64,000 nt of DNA, from positions 102,195,340-102,259,339 of the forward strand of contig OY740772.1 in the NCBI GenBank assembly GCA_963513935.1. Direction: 5' to 3'. The stretch comes from Aphrophora alni (taxonomy: Eukaryota; Arthropoda; Insecta; Hemiptera; Aphrophoridae). The notes beneath the pieces were generated by a model. It saw nothing but the letters and a program-made list of their open reading frames with translations. It made no database searches and had not been told where the DNA came from. The position numbers were made by a program, and so were the translations under genes. Numbering within the stretch: position 1 is the first letter of the stretch; each line of letters begins with the position of its first letter. Positions 37,686 through 50,395 of this stretch are shown here, in pieces.

Positions 37686-38579
37686 TTTGTAAGAGGTCTG
37701 GGTTTATTATTATTATTTTTTTTATGAAACTGCTGAGTTTTACCTTAGAATAATCGAAGCAATAGCTTTCACAGTTTTTATGCTGTGGAAGGTGCTGCCT
37801 TTTACCATACAACAAACCAAGCAATAATTTTCTCAGTCTATATTGCTGGGAAGTACAGAACTCTACCATACATTTCCTGCAAAATATTGCAACCTTCAAG
37901 ACTACTTTTTCTGTAGGAAACAGGAAATGTGTTAGAAACAACTCAATAAATTTAAAAAGGCATTTTCCTCTTATTTTACATTTATTCATTAAACATTTTT
38001 TATGTATACAATTTTACAAATATTTTTTCTTCCTAGTACATGCAATGATTGGTAAATAATAATAGTTTATATATTACATCTCACTACATAACCACTTGTA
38101 GTTACAATAAACAATTGACATAAAACCATATAATTTGGTTTCGCCACTATCATAAAACCAAACACAACACTGAACTCTTGTTTACATATTTGTGTAACAC
38201 ACCGTATCTTCTGAAACAAAAATAAAATAAAGAAATATAAGAAAATCTTCATTTACTTTAAAATAAACATGGTAAAAATAATAAACTACATTAAGTCATA
38301 CATTAAACTAAATAAACAAATAATTTTCATAAGCTTTTCGCTAACATGGCAGATTGGGAGATACAGACACAAGGTTTTACTTTCTTGTAACAGTAAAGGA
38401 TTATAGACTAAGGATGTGGCATGGTATCGTAAAGTGCTCCGAGATATTTGGATAAATAGTTACAGAGTTACGAGCATTTAATAAAAAAATATTGCATTTG
38501 AAACGGGCATTTTTATAAATTCAAACTACAATTTCTCTCAAATGCATTAAAATATCAAACTCATTCAATTATACATCTA

Positions 38580-38580
<1 letters not shown>
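37686..38580. other. AT-rich non-coding stretch
   Basis: Two minus-strand open frames (37989-37681 and 38252-38067) lack ordinary coding features or recognisable domains. Nothing else was seen. Confidence 0.45.

Positions 38581-38628
<48 letters not shown>
38581..38628. repeat. (AT)n microsatellite
   Basis: About 20 uninterrupted AT units with imperfect ends. Confidence 0.95.
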
Positions 38629-38631
<3 letters not shown>

Positions 38632-38652
38632 TAAATTATTTTTTTTAAATTA

Positions 38653-38910
38653 AGAACTCGTCATCTTTCATAGGCTTACTTTTAAGTAACTCGATCTTCT
38701 GTAACCGCAGTTATGTACAGTTTATAAAGTCAAGATGTTTGTTTTTAAGTATTGAAGATTTTCATAGTTAGAAAAATTTCTAACCACAAACTCTAACTTT
38801 GAAAACCTTCAATACTTAAAAACAAACATCGTAGCATTAAAAACTGTGCATAACTCTGGTTACAGAATATCGAGCTACTTATGTAAACCTATGAAAGATG
38901 GTGATTTCTA
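38653..38910. repeat. Long inverted repeat, ~120-bp arms
   Basis: The left arm (38653-38770) runs CGTCATCTTTCATAGG to AAGTATTGAAGATTTTCA and TAGTTAG; the right arm (38786-38910) mirrors it from CTCTAACTTTGAAAACCTTC to CCTATGAAAGATGG. The arms are about 85-90% identical with a ~15-base loop. It resembles a foldback or MITE-type element. No target duplication was found. Confidence 0.85.
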
Positions 38911-40339
38911 AAATTTTGACATAACTTAGGGTCAAAAATTTACATCTCATTCAGAGTAGAAAAATTGAAGATCGGCAGAGATTTGAGAAGTTTTAAAATG
39001 TTTGCGCCTTTTTTTTTATTTAGGATCGTATTTTAAAAAATGTATAAAGAAAATTCTAACGAATTAAAACAGAGCCCAGTATTTTGATTCTCGGAAAGAA
39101 TTTTCGTTACCCACTGAACATCGAACTTCTGGTAACAACACAGTCGGTGGAATTGTTTAGAAAGCTCGCATATTGTGAAAGGCTGATTTTTCAGGACAAT
39201 TTCCTGAATGAGTTAATTACTAACTATAAATTAATGACCACTTCTTTCCTCATCTTAAATGTTTGTTCTTTTAAAACAAACAAAAATACAGATGAAAATA
39301 TCTTTACTCGTTATTGTTTGACCGTTGACGATGTGTGCCTGCCGCTGACATATTTCTGCCATCAGAAATCTTAATACAGCATGCACTTTGCATTTCGTAA
39401 GGTTTTCTATTACAGCGCTTATTTTGAAAAGGTATTATTAGAGGCCAACAAACAGCAAGATAACCTTACCACTCAGCTAGGCGCTCACTGAGCTACTGAA
39501 CACACTACCGCAGGAGTGGTGATCCTACCTCTGTTACTTCTCGCTCTAGACAAAAACAGAGGTTGGATTCCAAAGATCCTCGTAAACAAAAATAGAACAA
39601 AATATTTGTTTGTATTGCGTTACATACAACAATAAAATAGAATGTTCTGCATTCTGGAATGATTATATATTTGAGACAATTTAAAATTGTCAAGAAATGA
39701 AATAGAAAAAAAATATTTTCAGAATTAAGAATCCTTATCACAGCTTAATTTTATAAAAAGTTAAATTATTTTTTGAAATGTAAAACTGTAATACATTGAT
39801 ATTTCTAATGTTTAATTGGACTTCAAAGATGTGGACATTAAATATGAAAAAAAAATTTTAAGATTTTTGTATTGAAGTTAGATCCTGTGTGTAATAGCCA
39901 AATTAACTTTATCAACCGAGAATAAATGTACGTGTATGCTCATGGAACATTATTTAACATACAGTATACAAATAATAAAAAACATACAGAACACAACACC
40001 GTTCCCAAAAATGTAGCCACCCCAATTTTAAAGTTTTACTCAGTAAAATTCATGGAAACTATCTCTAACAAGTAAAAAATTAATTAATAATTACATTTAC
40101 ATTATCTCGACTTCTGCTACAATTGGAGAAGCAAAACTAATTCTGCTGGTCTGAGGAGAACCAGTAGCTTCGTCCGACAGTCGTAGGCATTTTAAAAAGT
40201 CAGTCCGATGCCATTCTCAAATTTCTGAAATCAAAAAACAACATTACAATAAAATTAATACAAATTGTAAATTTTATTGGAGTATACAGATGATATTATA
40301 ATGCAAGATAGTAAAACAAAATCTACGTTATTTTTGCAA
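38911..40339. other. AT-rich stretch with a PLE-terminus fragment
   Basis: At 39957-40002, ATACAGTATACAAATAATAA and then CATACAGAACACAACACC resemble the outer end of the inverted repeat at 20371. This suggests another copy of that terminus without its core. The rest has no supported gene; an open frame at 39084-39374 (plus) has no domain. Confidence 0.45.
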
Positions 40340-40402
40340 TTCGGATGGATATTTTTATTCATATAGTCTTGGGTTAGATCTCTCTTTTTTATTATTGCCT
40401 AC
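40340..40402 (+). repeat. Dispersed repeat R1, copy 8 (short fragment)
   Basis: Only the TTCATATAGTCTTGGGTTAG to ATCTCTCTTTTTT portion remains. Confidence 0.5.
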
Positions 40403-40639
40403 ACATATCATTATTTACACATTTTTCATGAAACATATAAATGTTCTACATCGAGAAACATAAACACTGTAACACTCTTACCAATATAACAAATTTAATT
40501 TTTTTTTAAACATTAATAATGAGGGATTCAACTAATTAACCTTACATATAAAACAACTCAATGATTTCCATATTTTCACAATAAAAACGCTAGTTATTAT
40601 TATTTTTTTACTCTTTATGTTATTTTAAACTTTTCCTTC

Positions 40640-41050
40640 TTATGTATAACAACAGCCCCTAATAATTGAAATTATTGAAACCCTCGTGAGTTGTGTTGTC
40701 ATCCCGCAAGGCACATGGAAACAATTTTGACACTACAGTTTCACGGAGATAATTTTGTGAAGAAGTGATGTTAAATTTAAAGAAAATGCAGAGAAACTGA
40801 TGGATTGTTGCGTAGTTTGTTCAGTCTAATATTTTTAACTGGACGCACATTTAAATCTTCTTCTTTTAAGCAAAAAGACCCTCTCACATTTAGTTCTTTG
40901 TGCAGATTTTCATCCTTCATGATAAAGTCCCATCCATTTCAGTACCAGAGAATAAATCATTCCACCTTTCCCATAAACATCATAAATTTGACGTTGAATT
41001 TTAGTTGGTTTAATGTTACCGGATCGATGGGATGTCAGAACTTTGAGGAA
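40640..41050 (-). pseudogene. Mariner-like (SETMAR-type) transposase remnant
   Basis: On the minus strand about 41030-40910 reads NIKPTKIQRQIYDVYGKGGM. This matches the helix-turn-helix start of SETMAR-like mariner transposases (KPxxIHRQIxxVYGExxM...VRRW). A later stretch at about 40775-40690 reads SLLHKIISVKL and then WV/MTTQLTR-like residues, consistent with the SLLYEIVTEKLGY...DDHK region that follows in the family. Stops and frameshifts interrupt it and the catalytic domain is absent. Terminal inverted repeats were not identified. Confidence 0.55.
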
Positions 41051-41269
41051 CTTTTTTTGTTTTTTTTAATGATTTTTTGATAAATCCGGTTGTTTTGGAG
41101 TTATAGGCGCTTACAATTGACGTGTGATTCATTTTCAGTAGGCGATTTTTCGTACTTCCCATTGTTGAATAAAGTTAAAAATTTATTTCGGTATAGTATA
41201 GGAAGTGTAAACACCAACACAGGACTAAACGTAAATTAAATATTGTGTGAAACTCATATATACTAGTAA

Positions 41270-42955
41270 ATTCTGGAATTAAGTAGACACATAAAAATCA
41301 TATGGTTTAGCCGTTTTTAAGCAATCAGGAAAAATGCCTTTGGAAAAACTTAAATTACATAGATACTTTAAGATAGGTAATAAATGGTTTGGTGTTATTT
41401 TAATAATTAATCTATTTACCCTATCATACCCTGGTGCGATTCCCGACTTTAAACCAATGATAAAATTTGTATCTCTCCTCTTGATATTGGTAAAATAAAG
41501 ATTGAATTTAATAGACTATTAGTGGGAAACAATTTCTCAAAACCACTATGAATGCTATACTATATACTATATCTATAACCATTATTATTGTTCATATTAG
41601 ATCTCAGATCTTATGCTACACTTAAGAAAAAAATTATTAAATGAAGATGCTACCTCTTTTGGATTACTTATTTCAACATTATTATCGACTATTCTGTCAT
41701 TTTTTAAATTAGATTTTTGTTCACCGATAATTTCATCAATTAGTTGTCATTGTTTCTTAATATTACCGCTTAAATATTTGAAACGATTTGCATAAAATTT
41801 CTCCTTTGTCGATCAGCTTTTATTCTACGATCATATGACTTATAATATCATTTTAATTTATCATTGTAAGGTTGAGCTTTTAGTTTTTTATAAAGATGAT
41901 GACGGTTTTTTACCCGAACACACAACCTAACATTGATCCAGGGCTTCAATTTAACAAAACTTACCTTACTATCTGTTCTTCCTTTAGAGTCCTCTAATTC
42001 TTTTATTGAATATTTTCAAAAATGTTTCAAAAGCAGTATTGACACAGTTACAATTGTAAACTATACTCCAGTCACAAGAATCAAGTTTATGATCCAAGGC
42101 GTCGAAGTTAATTTTCCTTAATTGTTTCGTTTAAATAAATTGTTTACCCTCAACCAGTAATAGTGATAGAAAAACCAAGTAATGGTCGGTTATTGCCCAA
42201 TAAAAACATCTGATTCAAAAATTAATAATTTGTCTACGTTAAAAAAGTGTCAAAAACACATCCGGATCTATACATGAACCACTGATGTCCCTGCTTACTT
42301 CATTAAACAAGGATTGAAAGCCAAAACTCGCCATCAAATCTAATTATTTATCTGTTGTCGCAACTCTTTTAAAAATATTAATATATTCATCACCAATACC
42401 GATAATGTTTTTGCCTTGATTAGTTTGCAATACATCTTCAATGTCACAAAGGAAAGTATAAACAGGATGATAATGTAATCTATAAATGGCCTATATTGTT
42501 ATCTCAGTCAAAATTATAGAGAGAGATAACAACACACAGTCTGCAGAGTAAACCGTTGAGAAAGCATGGCCCCTACAAGACAACTCGGGTCCAACATACA
42601 TTACCACCCATATAGCACAATAATTAATATTGCAATTACTAAACATATTGTAACCATTTATTTTATAAAAATTAACCTCATTATCATAAATCCATGTTTT
42701 ACAGAAAACAATGATATTTGTTTTAATATGTAAACTCTCCAGTAATGTTAAAAATGTGTCAAAGTTTTCCCTAAAACTACATATATTTTGACATAGTATA
42801 TTAAAAACTGAAGACATCAATTGTTTCACAGAAAACAATGATATTTGGTTTAATATGTGAACTCTCCAGTACTGTTAAAAAAGTGTCAAAGTTTTACCTA
42901 AAACTACATATATTTTGACATAGTATATTAAAAACTGAAGACATCAATTGTTTAC
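41270..42955 (-). pseudogene. Jockey/CR1-like LINE remnant: endonuclease to start of reverse transcriptase
   Basis: Minus-strand translation shows an endonuclease start, LCQNICSFRENFDTFLTLLE, followed by IIVFCKTWIYDNEV, matching the NIRSLRKNFD...ETW region. Further on come QTNQGKNIIGIGD, corresponding to the GDFN motif, and FIGAITDHYLV (SDHxLV-like motif). A linker with KLKPWINVRL and RIKADRQRRNFYANRFKYL follows. Last is an RT entry region, KSGIAPGYDRVNRLIIKIT with FSKGIFPDCLKTAK. The catalytic YADD box is not present because the copy ends near 41270. Stops and frame changes are frequent. Its 5' portion contains a 127-bp tandem duplication. Confidence 0.75.
42701..42954. repeat. 127-bp tandem duplication inside the LINE remnant
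   Basis: ACAGAAAACAATGATATTTG at 42701 recurs at 42828 (with one early difference), and the two 127-bp copies differ at only a few positions. The duplication is therefore younger than the decay of the LINE. Confidence 0.9.
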
Positions 42956-43035
42956 TGGAATGAGATTTTACAAGACTGAATTTCACGAACTAAAATTACA
43001 CGTATGAAAAAACCAACACAAACACACCCTCTCTG

Positions 43036-43109
<74 letters not shown>
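43036..43109. repeat. (CT)n microsatellite
   Basis: About 36 CT units, followed by short GA, CA and TA tracts and a second CT run at about 43178-43190. Open frames on both strands encode Ser-Leu or Arg-Glu strings only. Confidence 0.97.
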
Positions 43110-43112
<3 letters not shown>

Positions 43113-43199
43113 CTATCTTTCAGAGAGACACACACACTATATATTGGCCGATATATATATATGCACATTTTTGTTTTCTCTCTCTCTCTCTTGGTGATA

Positions 43200-43644
43200 T
43201 TAAACATTTTAATGGATCCTGAAGAATATTTTGTTTTACATCTAAATAGCAATAAATTCATCGACATATTATTTTGAGTTAGAGTTTAGTTCATCGTACC
43301 AACTCGTTATGCTGAGGAAAATTCAACGTCATCATTTCCTATTGAACTGTCATGTTGACATGGCAAACTGCTGAAGTAACAGCAGGGGCTGTCAATACTG
43401 CCTATGATGACAAGGATTGTGTATTTGCGTCGATTTTCAGCTTAACGAGATAAATATATAACATCCTCTTGTCAAGATACAATAGTTAAAAATATGCTCT
43501 CTATGCTATTTTCCACTAATATTATATATTATTAAAGTTATATCTGTTAATAGTAATATGCAACTACTTAAGACGACCCGGAATATTACAAGACTCCGAC
43601 TTTGTTTTAATGTAAAAACATCTGAGTTATTATCGCTTTATGAA
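43200..43644. other. Unique non-coding stretch
   Basis: No gene, RNA or repeat supported. Confidence 0.45.
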
Positions 43645-43805
43645 ATAGAGACTTCTAGCCTTCGAATACTCTAATTACGACTGAGGAGAAAAAGAACAAG
43701 AGTTGATCAACAGAGATCTGATTAGAAAGATAAAAGAGAAGGATCCAACCAAATACTACTTGAAACAAGGTGAAGATCCAGATAGGCACCACGGGAATAC
43801 CAAGC
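43645..43805 (-). repeat. Dispersed repeat R1, copy 9
   Basis: It carries CTAGCCTTCGAATACTCTAA, AAAAGAACAAGAGTTGATCA, GATTAGAAAGATAAAAGAGA and a GGTGAAGATCCAGATAGGCA word, all in R1 order. A plus-strand open frame (43703-43933) starts inside it and runs out, so it is unlikely to be a gene. Confidence 0.7.
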
Positions 43806-44204
43806 TCGAACTTACTATAGGTAAGTTTAATAATGGTTTCTTTAATAAAATTACAGAAATCGTCGATTACCCTAGGATCACATACAAGATTACACTGAAG
43901 ATAATACAACTTCAAATCCGGATGTTGTTGTAACTTCAGCAAAAACTTCAATGATGTCAAGTTCAATAATTTTACTTGGAATTCCTAGGAACTACTCTAA
44001 AACACTTAAATGACTTTATATATAGGTATTGCAGTGACTGTTTAATCACATGTATCTCTGTTATATCCAGAACCTTCAGTATCAAATTAATCACGGATTT
44101 AATAAATGTGTTGTATTAAGAAGATGGTTCTTTTTCAATTTTTTTTTCCATTCACTACAATCATCGTTACCAAATTCATTATCAGGGTCTCACTTTTATC
44201 TGTA
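43806..44204. other. Unique non-coding stretch
   Basis: No gene or repeat supported. Confidence 0.45.
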
Positions 44205-44412
44205 CATGGTTGGCAATACCAATTGACCTTACCATCTTAACCTAGTTTCATGCAGTCTTCGATTAGATTAATCTCTATAATTTCTTCCTATCAGGTCTCT
44301 CTTGAGCATCTCTTGTTCTTTTTAACCCTGAAATTATTAGATTATTCAACGCCCAATAATATTTATTTTGTGATCTTTTATTGTATTTTTTATAAGGCGA
44401 TGATGAGTAACA
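44205..44412 (+). repeat. Dispersed repeat R1, copy 10
   Basis: It matches the R1 order from TGGTTGGCAATACC and TTTCATGCAGTCTTCGATTA to TTCTTCCTATCAGGTCTCTC, TTGAGCATCTCTTGTTC and TATTAGATTATTCAACGCCC, ending at GGCGATGATGAG. Confidence 0.7.
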
Positions 44413-44734
44413 AAATATATTCCATCATTACTACAGAATTTACTTGCAATTTTTCACAAATTAAATTTCCAGTAATTTTTATCAATAAAGAATGTGACAT
44501 TAAAACTAAATAAAACCATAAAAGTTAACTGTATAATGTAAAAATAAATTAATTAAACCTCGTTGGACAGCCTGTAAGGATTTTCTCAGCTAGATTGCTT
44601 TTCAGTCAAGTGATATATAATTAGTACATCAAAATTCCTTACGCCGTTGTTCTGAAATTCCGAATCAGATTTCGCTTCTATTTATGCTTTCCCAATACTG
44701 CTCATGTTACTAATTCAACACCGTAAATGTTTAA

Positions 44735-44965
44735 CGGGAAATTTCAAAATAGCTTGGTGTTCTTTGTTGGGTCATATTCAGCTAAATGAGATTTGGAATC
44801 TCCCGTGAACGTCAACGGGAAGTTTCAAAATATCTTGGCGGACTTCGTTGGGTCATATTCGGCCAAATGAGATTTAGAATCTCTCGTGAACGTCAACGGG
44901 AAGTTTCAAAATAGCTTGGCGTTCTTTGTTGGGTCATATTCAGCCAAATGAGATTTGGAATCTAA
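44735..44965. repeat. 83-bp tandem repeat, three copies
   Basis: The unit contains GTGAACGTCAACGGGAAGTT, TCAAAATAKCTTGGCG and TTGGGTCATATTCRGCCAAA. Copies start near 44731, 44804 and 44887. The GAATCTCNCGTGAACG junction is repeated at each boundary. Confidence 0.9.
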
Positions 44966-45151
44966 CGTGAACGTTAAGCTATAAGACGATTAAATTCTGA
45001 ACCTCTCACTATTGGGGCAAAATGGCCTACCACTATACACAACTAGGGTTTCAAAAACCAGCTGTAATTTTGATTGTTATAAGAACACACGTTTTAAAAA
45101 TAAAAATATATATTTCTAACTACATTTTTCCTTGTTGTTAAAATGCTACAA

Positions 45152-45355
45152 GCCGTCACGGCCATCATCGTCTTATAAAAAGAAGGAAGAAAGAAAAGTA
45201 AATAAATCTCTTAGCCCTCGGATACATAAATATCGCCATGGTCGTAAAATAACAAAAGATGTACAGAGAGACTTGATAAGAAAGATAAAAGAGAGAAATC
45301 TAAAGAGTACATGGGCAAATGTGTAGATCCAGCTAGGTTTTCGCGGGATTGTTAA
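45152..45355 (-). repeat. Dispersed repeat R1, copy 11
   Basis: It contains GGCCATCATCGTCTTATAAA, an AAG-rich stretch, CTTAGCCCTCGGATACATAA, GAGACTTGATAAGAAAGATA and TGTAGATCCAGCTAGG. A 64-codon plus-strand open frame (45132-45326) covers it. The frame partly resembles that of copy 1 but is offset by indels. Confidence 0.72.
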
Positions 45356-48089
45356 GAACGTACTTACTGAAGTGAATCGCTGAGTACTAATATAGTTAGA
45401 ATATCATTTATAATGACTATCATGTCTAAGTATTCTTAATTATTGAAGTTACAAATTCCAGTAATTTCCTGTAATTTTAGAGATTAATTTGAATAAGTTC
45501 ACTACGGACAGAGTTAAACTGTTAGTTTAATTACACTACAACCCTTGAGATTATCACTACTTATCTGTGATTAGGATCAATTTAGAGTTTCCTTTGCAGA
45601 CAATTGTCATAATAGATTTGTGTTAATAATGCTGCAGTTAGCAAAACTATATTGAAAACTAACTCTTACAAAACATTGCAGAACCGTTCTCACAGTCTTA
45701 TTAATAAAGCCAAATAAAAACAACCATAATCATTTATTCTTCATGAAATTTCATTTCAGTAGTTGTCAGTCAAAAAGTTAAAATGTATCACTGACTTCAA
45801 AGAAAGTATATGTATTGGAAGAGCACCTAAATACATAAACGTGTCTTCGCTTGTACTATAAACGTGTCCCATCGCATTTGATTTAATGTTTGACTTTTTT
45901 CAAATATTGTTGAACCATAATATATTTGAACTTATGGTTTTGAACAGGGATTTGAGTTATTATCTTAACATTTCAATAAAATTTGAACGTAAGCAGAAGA
46001 GTCTAATTTCTTTATTACTTATATTATAACAGACCAATTGTTGTTTAAGTTTTTTTTGTGATAGTTCCAGGATATATATCCCGTAAACACTGCTAACCAC
46101 GCTAACGATCATAGTATTCTTTAAAAAAAAAATAATAATCTTTTTAAGTTTCTAAGTAAAAATATTAAAATTTACAGGAAAACGCGATTTTACATCCGCA
46201 GCGCAAGGTCCTAAAAGATTTTCAAACACAGAGGAGCAGGAGCAACAAAAAGATAAAATTCTAGAAACATTTTCGAAACATTCATATTTCTGTTTTATCA
46301 ATGTATCTTTATTTATGAAGTTATTATTAAAATTAATGTATTTGGAACTTTGAACCCATTACAAAATAAAAAGCAGGCATTAAACTAATGTAAAGATTTT
46401 TCAAATTTTATTCCACACACCAAAAATCTACACTTTTCAGAAAAAAATTCGCGGGAATTAATAATAACTGTTATTATTATTTTATTTCCTTAAAATAAAA
46501 TAAAATAATAAAATTTTAATTATTAATATAATTACGTGTGATTTAAAATGTATAGATCTTACATATTTGTACATATTGGGTCCGTAATACATACTGCCAG
46601 TATACGGGAATCATTGCAATGTATAAAACCAAAATATAAAATAAGAACTCAGCGACGGAAAACAGGAAAACAAAACAAAATACAAATTTATTTTCACACA
46701 AATTATGTCATCTAAAATCTAAAACAAATGGTAAATACATTTTGTATAGAGTATTTAAAGTCATGAGGCTGACCATTTACTTCGTAAAACCTTCTCCTTG
46801 CAGTTTGTAATATTGTAATTTTACACTGGCACTACCACAAACATAATAAATTGATCTAGTGTTGATTATTTTCCTCTGGCTATTTTGGTACAAGCAATAT
46901 TTCTATTCAATGTCTACAAGATTTATATAAATTTAAATGCGTTTAAAATTATATATTTTAAATATGCCTTCTTTAAACATATTAGTAAATAGATATAATT
47001 ATATTGTACCTAAAATACTGCAATATCTTATTTAGTATGAATATTCAGAAATTTCTTCCATCCTCTAAATTCTTATTTAATTCAGCCCGTATAATGTTTT
47101 TCCATTTTGTAGTATCTGCAATGCAGGTCACATGCATTATTCATTTTGGTGCTTTGAACGATGAAATCTCTACTAACAGGCTTGAATAAAAAGATAATAA
47201 AAAAGCATTAAAATATTATTTTATATCTTAATAAATATTTTAATGTATATTGTAAAAAAAATGATAATAAATCATTCTTTTTTCGTAATTGAGGTTATGA
47301 ATGAGAAAGTGATCTATTTAAAAAGGCCTTTAAGAAACAAAATATTTCGAACACAACAAAGGACAATATTTGATACTGTAAAATTGTTTATAAGTTTAAA
47401 ATATTTTGACGACAAAATACTAAATCAATAATGTTGAGAAACTACAAAACAATACAACTAAACTTCAGTGAAAAATAAATTATAAAAGAGATAAAATATC
47501 ATCGAAACAAATAATAATAATAATAATGAAGGTCAAATATGAGGATATAAATCCTTCAATAAAATTAAGTACTTAGGCAAACATCCAACCCAAAACATCA
47601 AAATCAGCGGCGGTACCAGATAAATAACCAGATACGTTTATTAATTATACAGATTATAGAATAAAATTATCACATATTAAGAAACAGACAAGTATGGGTG
47701 AAAAATGTTTATAAGGATTTGAAATAGTATCAGAAGAGAAAGGTGGAGAACAGAGAAATGTTTAGAATGAAAATTACAAGGGTGAGTGTTCAAGCTGAGA
47801 AATCCAATACTAAGATATAGATACAATTTTAGTTAAATTGATAGAATATACGTCTAGATAGATTTATATTCAATATTATGTTTATACATTATATTTTACT
47901 GCATAGTTGCAAGAAATTGTGTGTTTCTAACAAAAATTAAGCTATTTTAAATATGTAAAAAAAAATTCGATATTTGTATACCACTCTTCAAAACATAATA
48001 GTAGTAATTATGTTTACAGTTGTTTTAACTTTTTCACATATAAGGTACTATAAACAAATTTACGGGATGCTTAAAAAATAAAAGACAGT
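45356..48089. other. AT-rich non-coding stretch
   Basis: Short open frames (47004-47189, 47243-47431 plus) are AT-biased and unrecognised. A GGAAAACGCGATTTTACATC word near 46178 stands out but has no partner. No gene supported. Confidence 0.45.
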
Positions 48090-48540
48090 TTTATTGCAAA
48101 ATTGGTCCCCCTGAGTCCAAAAAAGTAATTTTCGAATGATGTATCTTTGGGGTTTGTCGACCGTCTATTATGTGATACTCTTACATGTAGAAACCAAAAA
48201 AAAAAAAAGTTTTTAAATGTTTGTATGTGGCATAGTTTTAACACATCTCCCGACTCCTATTTTTGTGATAACTTGAAATTCAGAGTAGTTGTCATACCAA
48301 TATACACAAAATTACGATTTTAATAAAATAGCCTGTAACGATTTTACTAAAACTTTTCTCAAATATAGCCTCTAAGAATCCAAGCAAAACTAATCTCTCT
48401 AAAACCGCCGATTTATGAGTTATCTATAAAAAAACAGCATTATACTGTCATACGTAATTCTCAAAATCGACTCTACCAATTTTGTTGAAGTTTTATTGAA
48501 ATGTGAACATTTATGAACCAAACTCTTTTGTATTTTCTTA
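48090..48540. repeat. Dispersed repeat family R2, copy 1
   Basis: It begins CCCCCTGAGTCCAAAAAAGT and ends with TAATTCTCAAAATCGACTCT and ACCAATTTTGTTGAAG. The same start-end pair occurs at 49620-50060. The end word is also the apparent seed of the 23-bp array at 52.25 kb. Confidence 0.55.
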
Positions 48541-49609
48541 GAACCTTTTATTTTCCCAACCTTCTGCTAACATTAAACCCGACGATAAATCTTTGAGGCT
48601 ACGCAAGCCGCCATATAAGAAGAAAAACACTCTTTTTGGAACTAACTAAAGATTGTATAAATAATTTACGTAAATAAGAAAAACTGAAGACTTAAACATA
48701 TTAAACAAACAAAAACATAATGTAAATTATTTATAGCATTGTTTCTATAACAAGAGAATGATTTGAAAGCAACAGTTTTCAGATCTGCTTGAACAGTATT
48801 TATCGTGTTAGCCGAAGGGCTCTCATAGTTTAGGAAATTAACTAGTTTATAGTTTACTTTGTAGGTTGAATATACCTACGTGCAATGTATTTCTAACGTT
48901 GAAATTGTGTATCGTCTTTAAACAAATCAATGAACAAATATTGTTACTTATGTAATTGAACCCGTAGCCCTTTTTGTATGATTAATGATTATTGTCTTTT
49001 ACTAAAAAAAAAATAAATAAAATGAATTTTTTTTTTATAATAAAACATAGTTTTCAACTTCATTTTGAAATCCGAGGCAAAATACTTATTGTGTACTTAC
49101 CGTTTGGAAATATTATGTTGGATATAACACTATTAAAAACTGACAATACTGAAAACAAATAAACGTTGCAGACACACTACACAATCTTTTAAAAATATCC
49201 TTTAATAAAACCCTAGAAAATTATTCATAGCTAAAAAATATTTCATTCGTAAAGGAGTAAATTTACCTAACTACAAATTACAGTTTGTATTTACCTGAAC
49301 ATTTATGAACGATTTCAATCTCCATCGCTCCTACTTATTTAACCGTGGCCCCCTCACATTTTCTACATTTTAAACAGCCAGTAAAGCGTGTTCTTTGATT
49401 TACTTTTTCTTGTAAAATAAAAAAAGACGTAATTTAGTAGACACCTTTATCCTAATATTGACAAAATAATCTGTTAATATGTCTCATTCTCTCTTTCATT
49501 TTGGATTTTGTATAAGATTGTAAAAAAAGGGGGGTTTAAAATTCTAATTCAACTTAGCAGAATAATATAAAAATCGAAATATTTTATAACGTATAATTTA
49601 GTTGTTTAC
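48541..49609. other. AT-rich non-coding stretch
   Basis: Nothing recognisable. Confidence 0.45.
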
Positions 49610-50060
49610 TATACCACATGTCACCTGACTCCAAAATAGTGGTTTTGTAATTGGTGTCTGTCTGTCTGTCTGACTATCTGGATTCTGCAATTTTTTTCTG
49701 TGGAATGATTTACAGTCCAAATCAGTGAATATTTTAATCAAATTTATTATAATTGGTAAATTTTGGCAAAATTTCGTAAGAGTTTTTTTCTTTAATTTTT
49801 TTATAAATTAACATTTGAGAATATTTGCAATTAGTCAAATCTGCCCTAACGTTTTTGATCAATTTGCAATTATGTACTCCTAAGCCCCTAAGTACCAGTG
49901 GTATCCAACTCTTAAAACTTTTGTTATCGATAGTAACAAATTAAAACAAAACAAAATTATAAATAGGTCATGAAGCGGTTAAAAAAGACGTAATTTCTCA
50001 AAATCATTTCTACAGGTTTCATTAGAATTTTAGTGAAATTCCAAACAAATAAGCTAAATT
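49610..50060. repeat. Dispersed repeat family R2, copy 2
   Basis: It has GTCACCTGACTCCAAAATAG at the start, a (GTCT)n stretch near 49661, and TAATTTCTCAAAATCATTTC with TACAGGTTTCATTAG at the end, paralleling copy 1. Confidence 0.55.
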
Positions 50061-50196
50061 GCAAAACATATTACGAATATGGTACAATTTGGAAAAAAAA
50101 AGAACCTCGACTACCGTTATATAAAGCTCGATTTTATAATATATATTTTACACAGAAATGACGTTTATGGCACAAGGAAAGCAATTTTAGACTCTT

Positions 50197-50197
50197 A

Positions 50198-50240
<43 letters not shown>
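50197..50240. repeat. (TA)n microsatellite
   Basis: About 21 TA units. Confidence 0.95.
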
Positions 50241-50244
<4 letters not shown>

Positions 50245-50395
50245 TTGTTGGAAACAGTGTGTGTTAGGTTTCATTAACAATTTTTGATTGAGTACTCCAA
50301 ACTGACATTTCTTCTTGTCGAATATATTGTGTCGTTTTTATTTGGTTTTGAGAATGTGTGAGTGAGACAGTGTGTGCAATGTTTTTGGACTTTTA

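Noticed and set aside
39440..39530. Possible tRNA-like A box on the minus strand (AGCTCAGTGAGCGCC)
   Set aside because: No B box at the expected distance and no cloverleaf pairing could be found.
42983..43267. Arg-Glu-rich frame on the minus strand resembling an RE-rich nuclear protein
   Set aside because: It is the translation of the (CT)n microsatellite.
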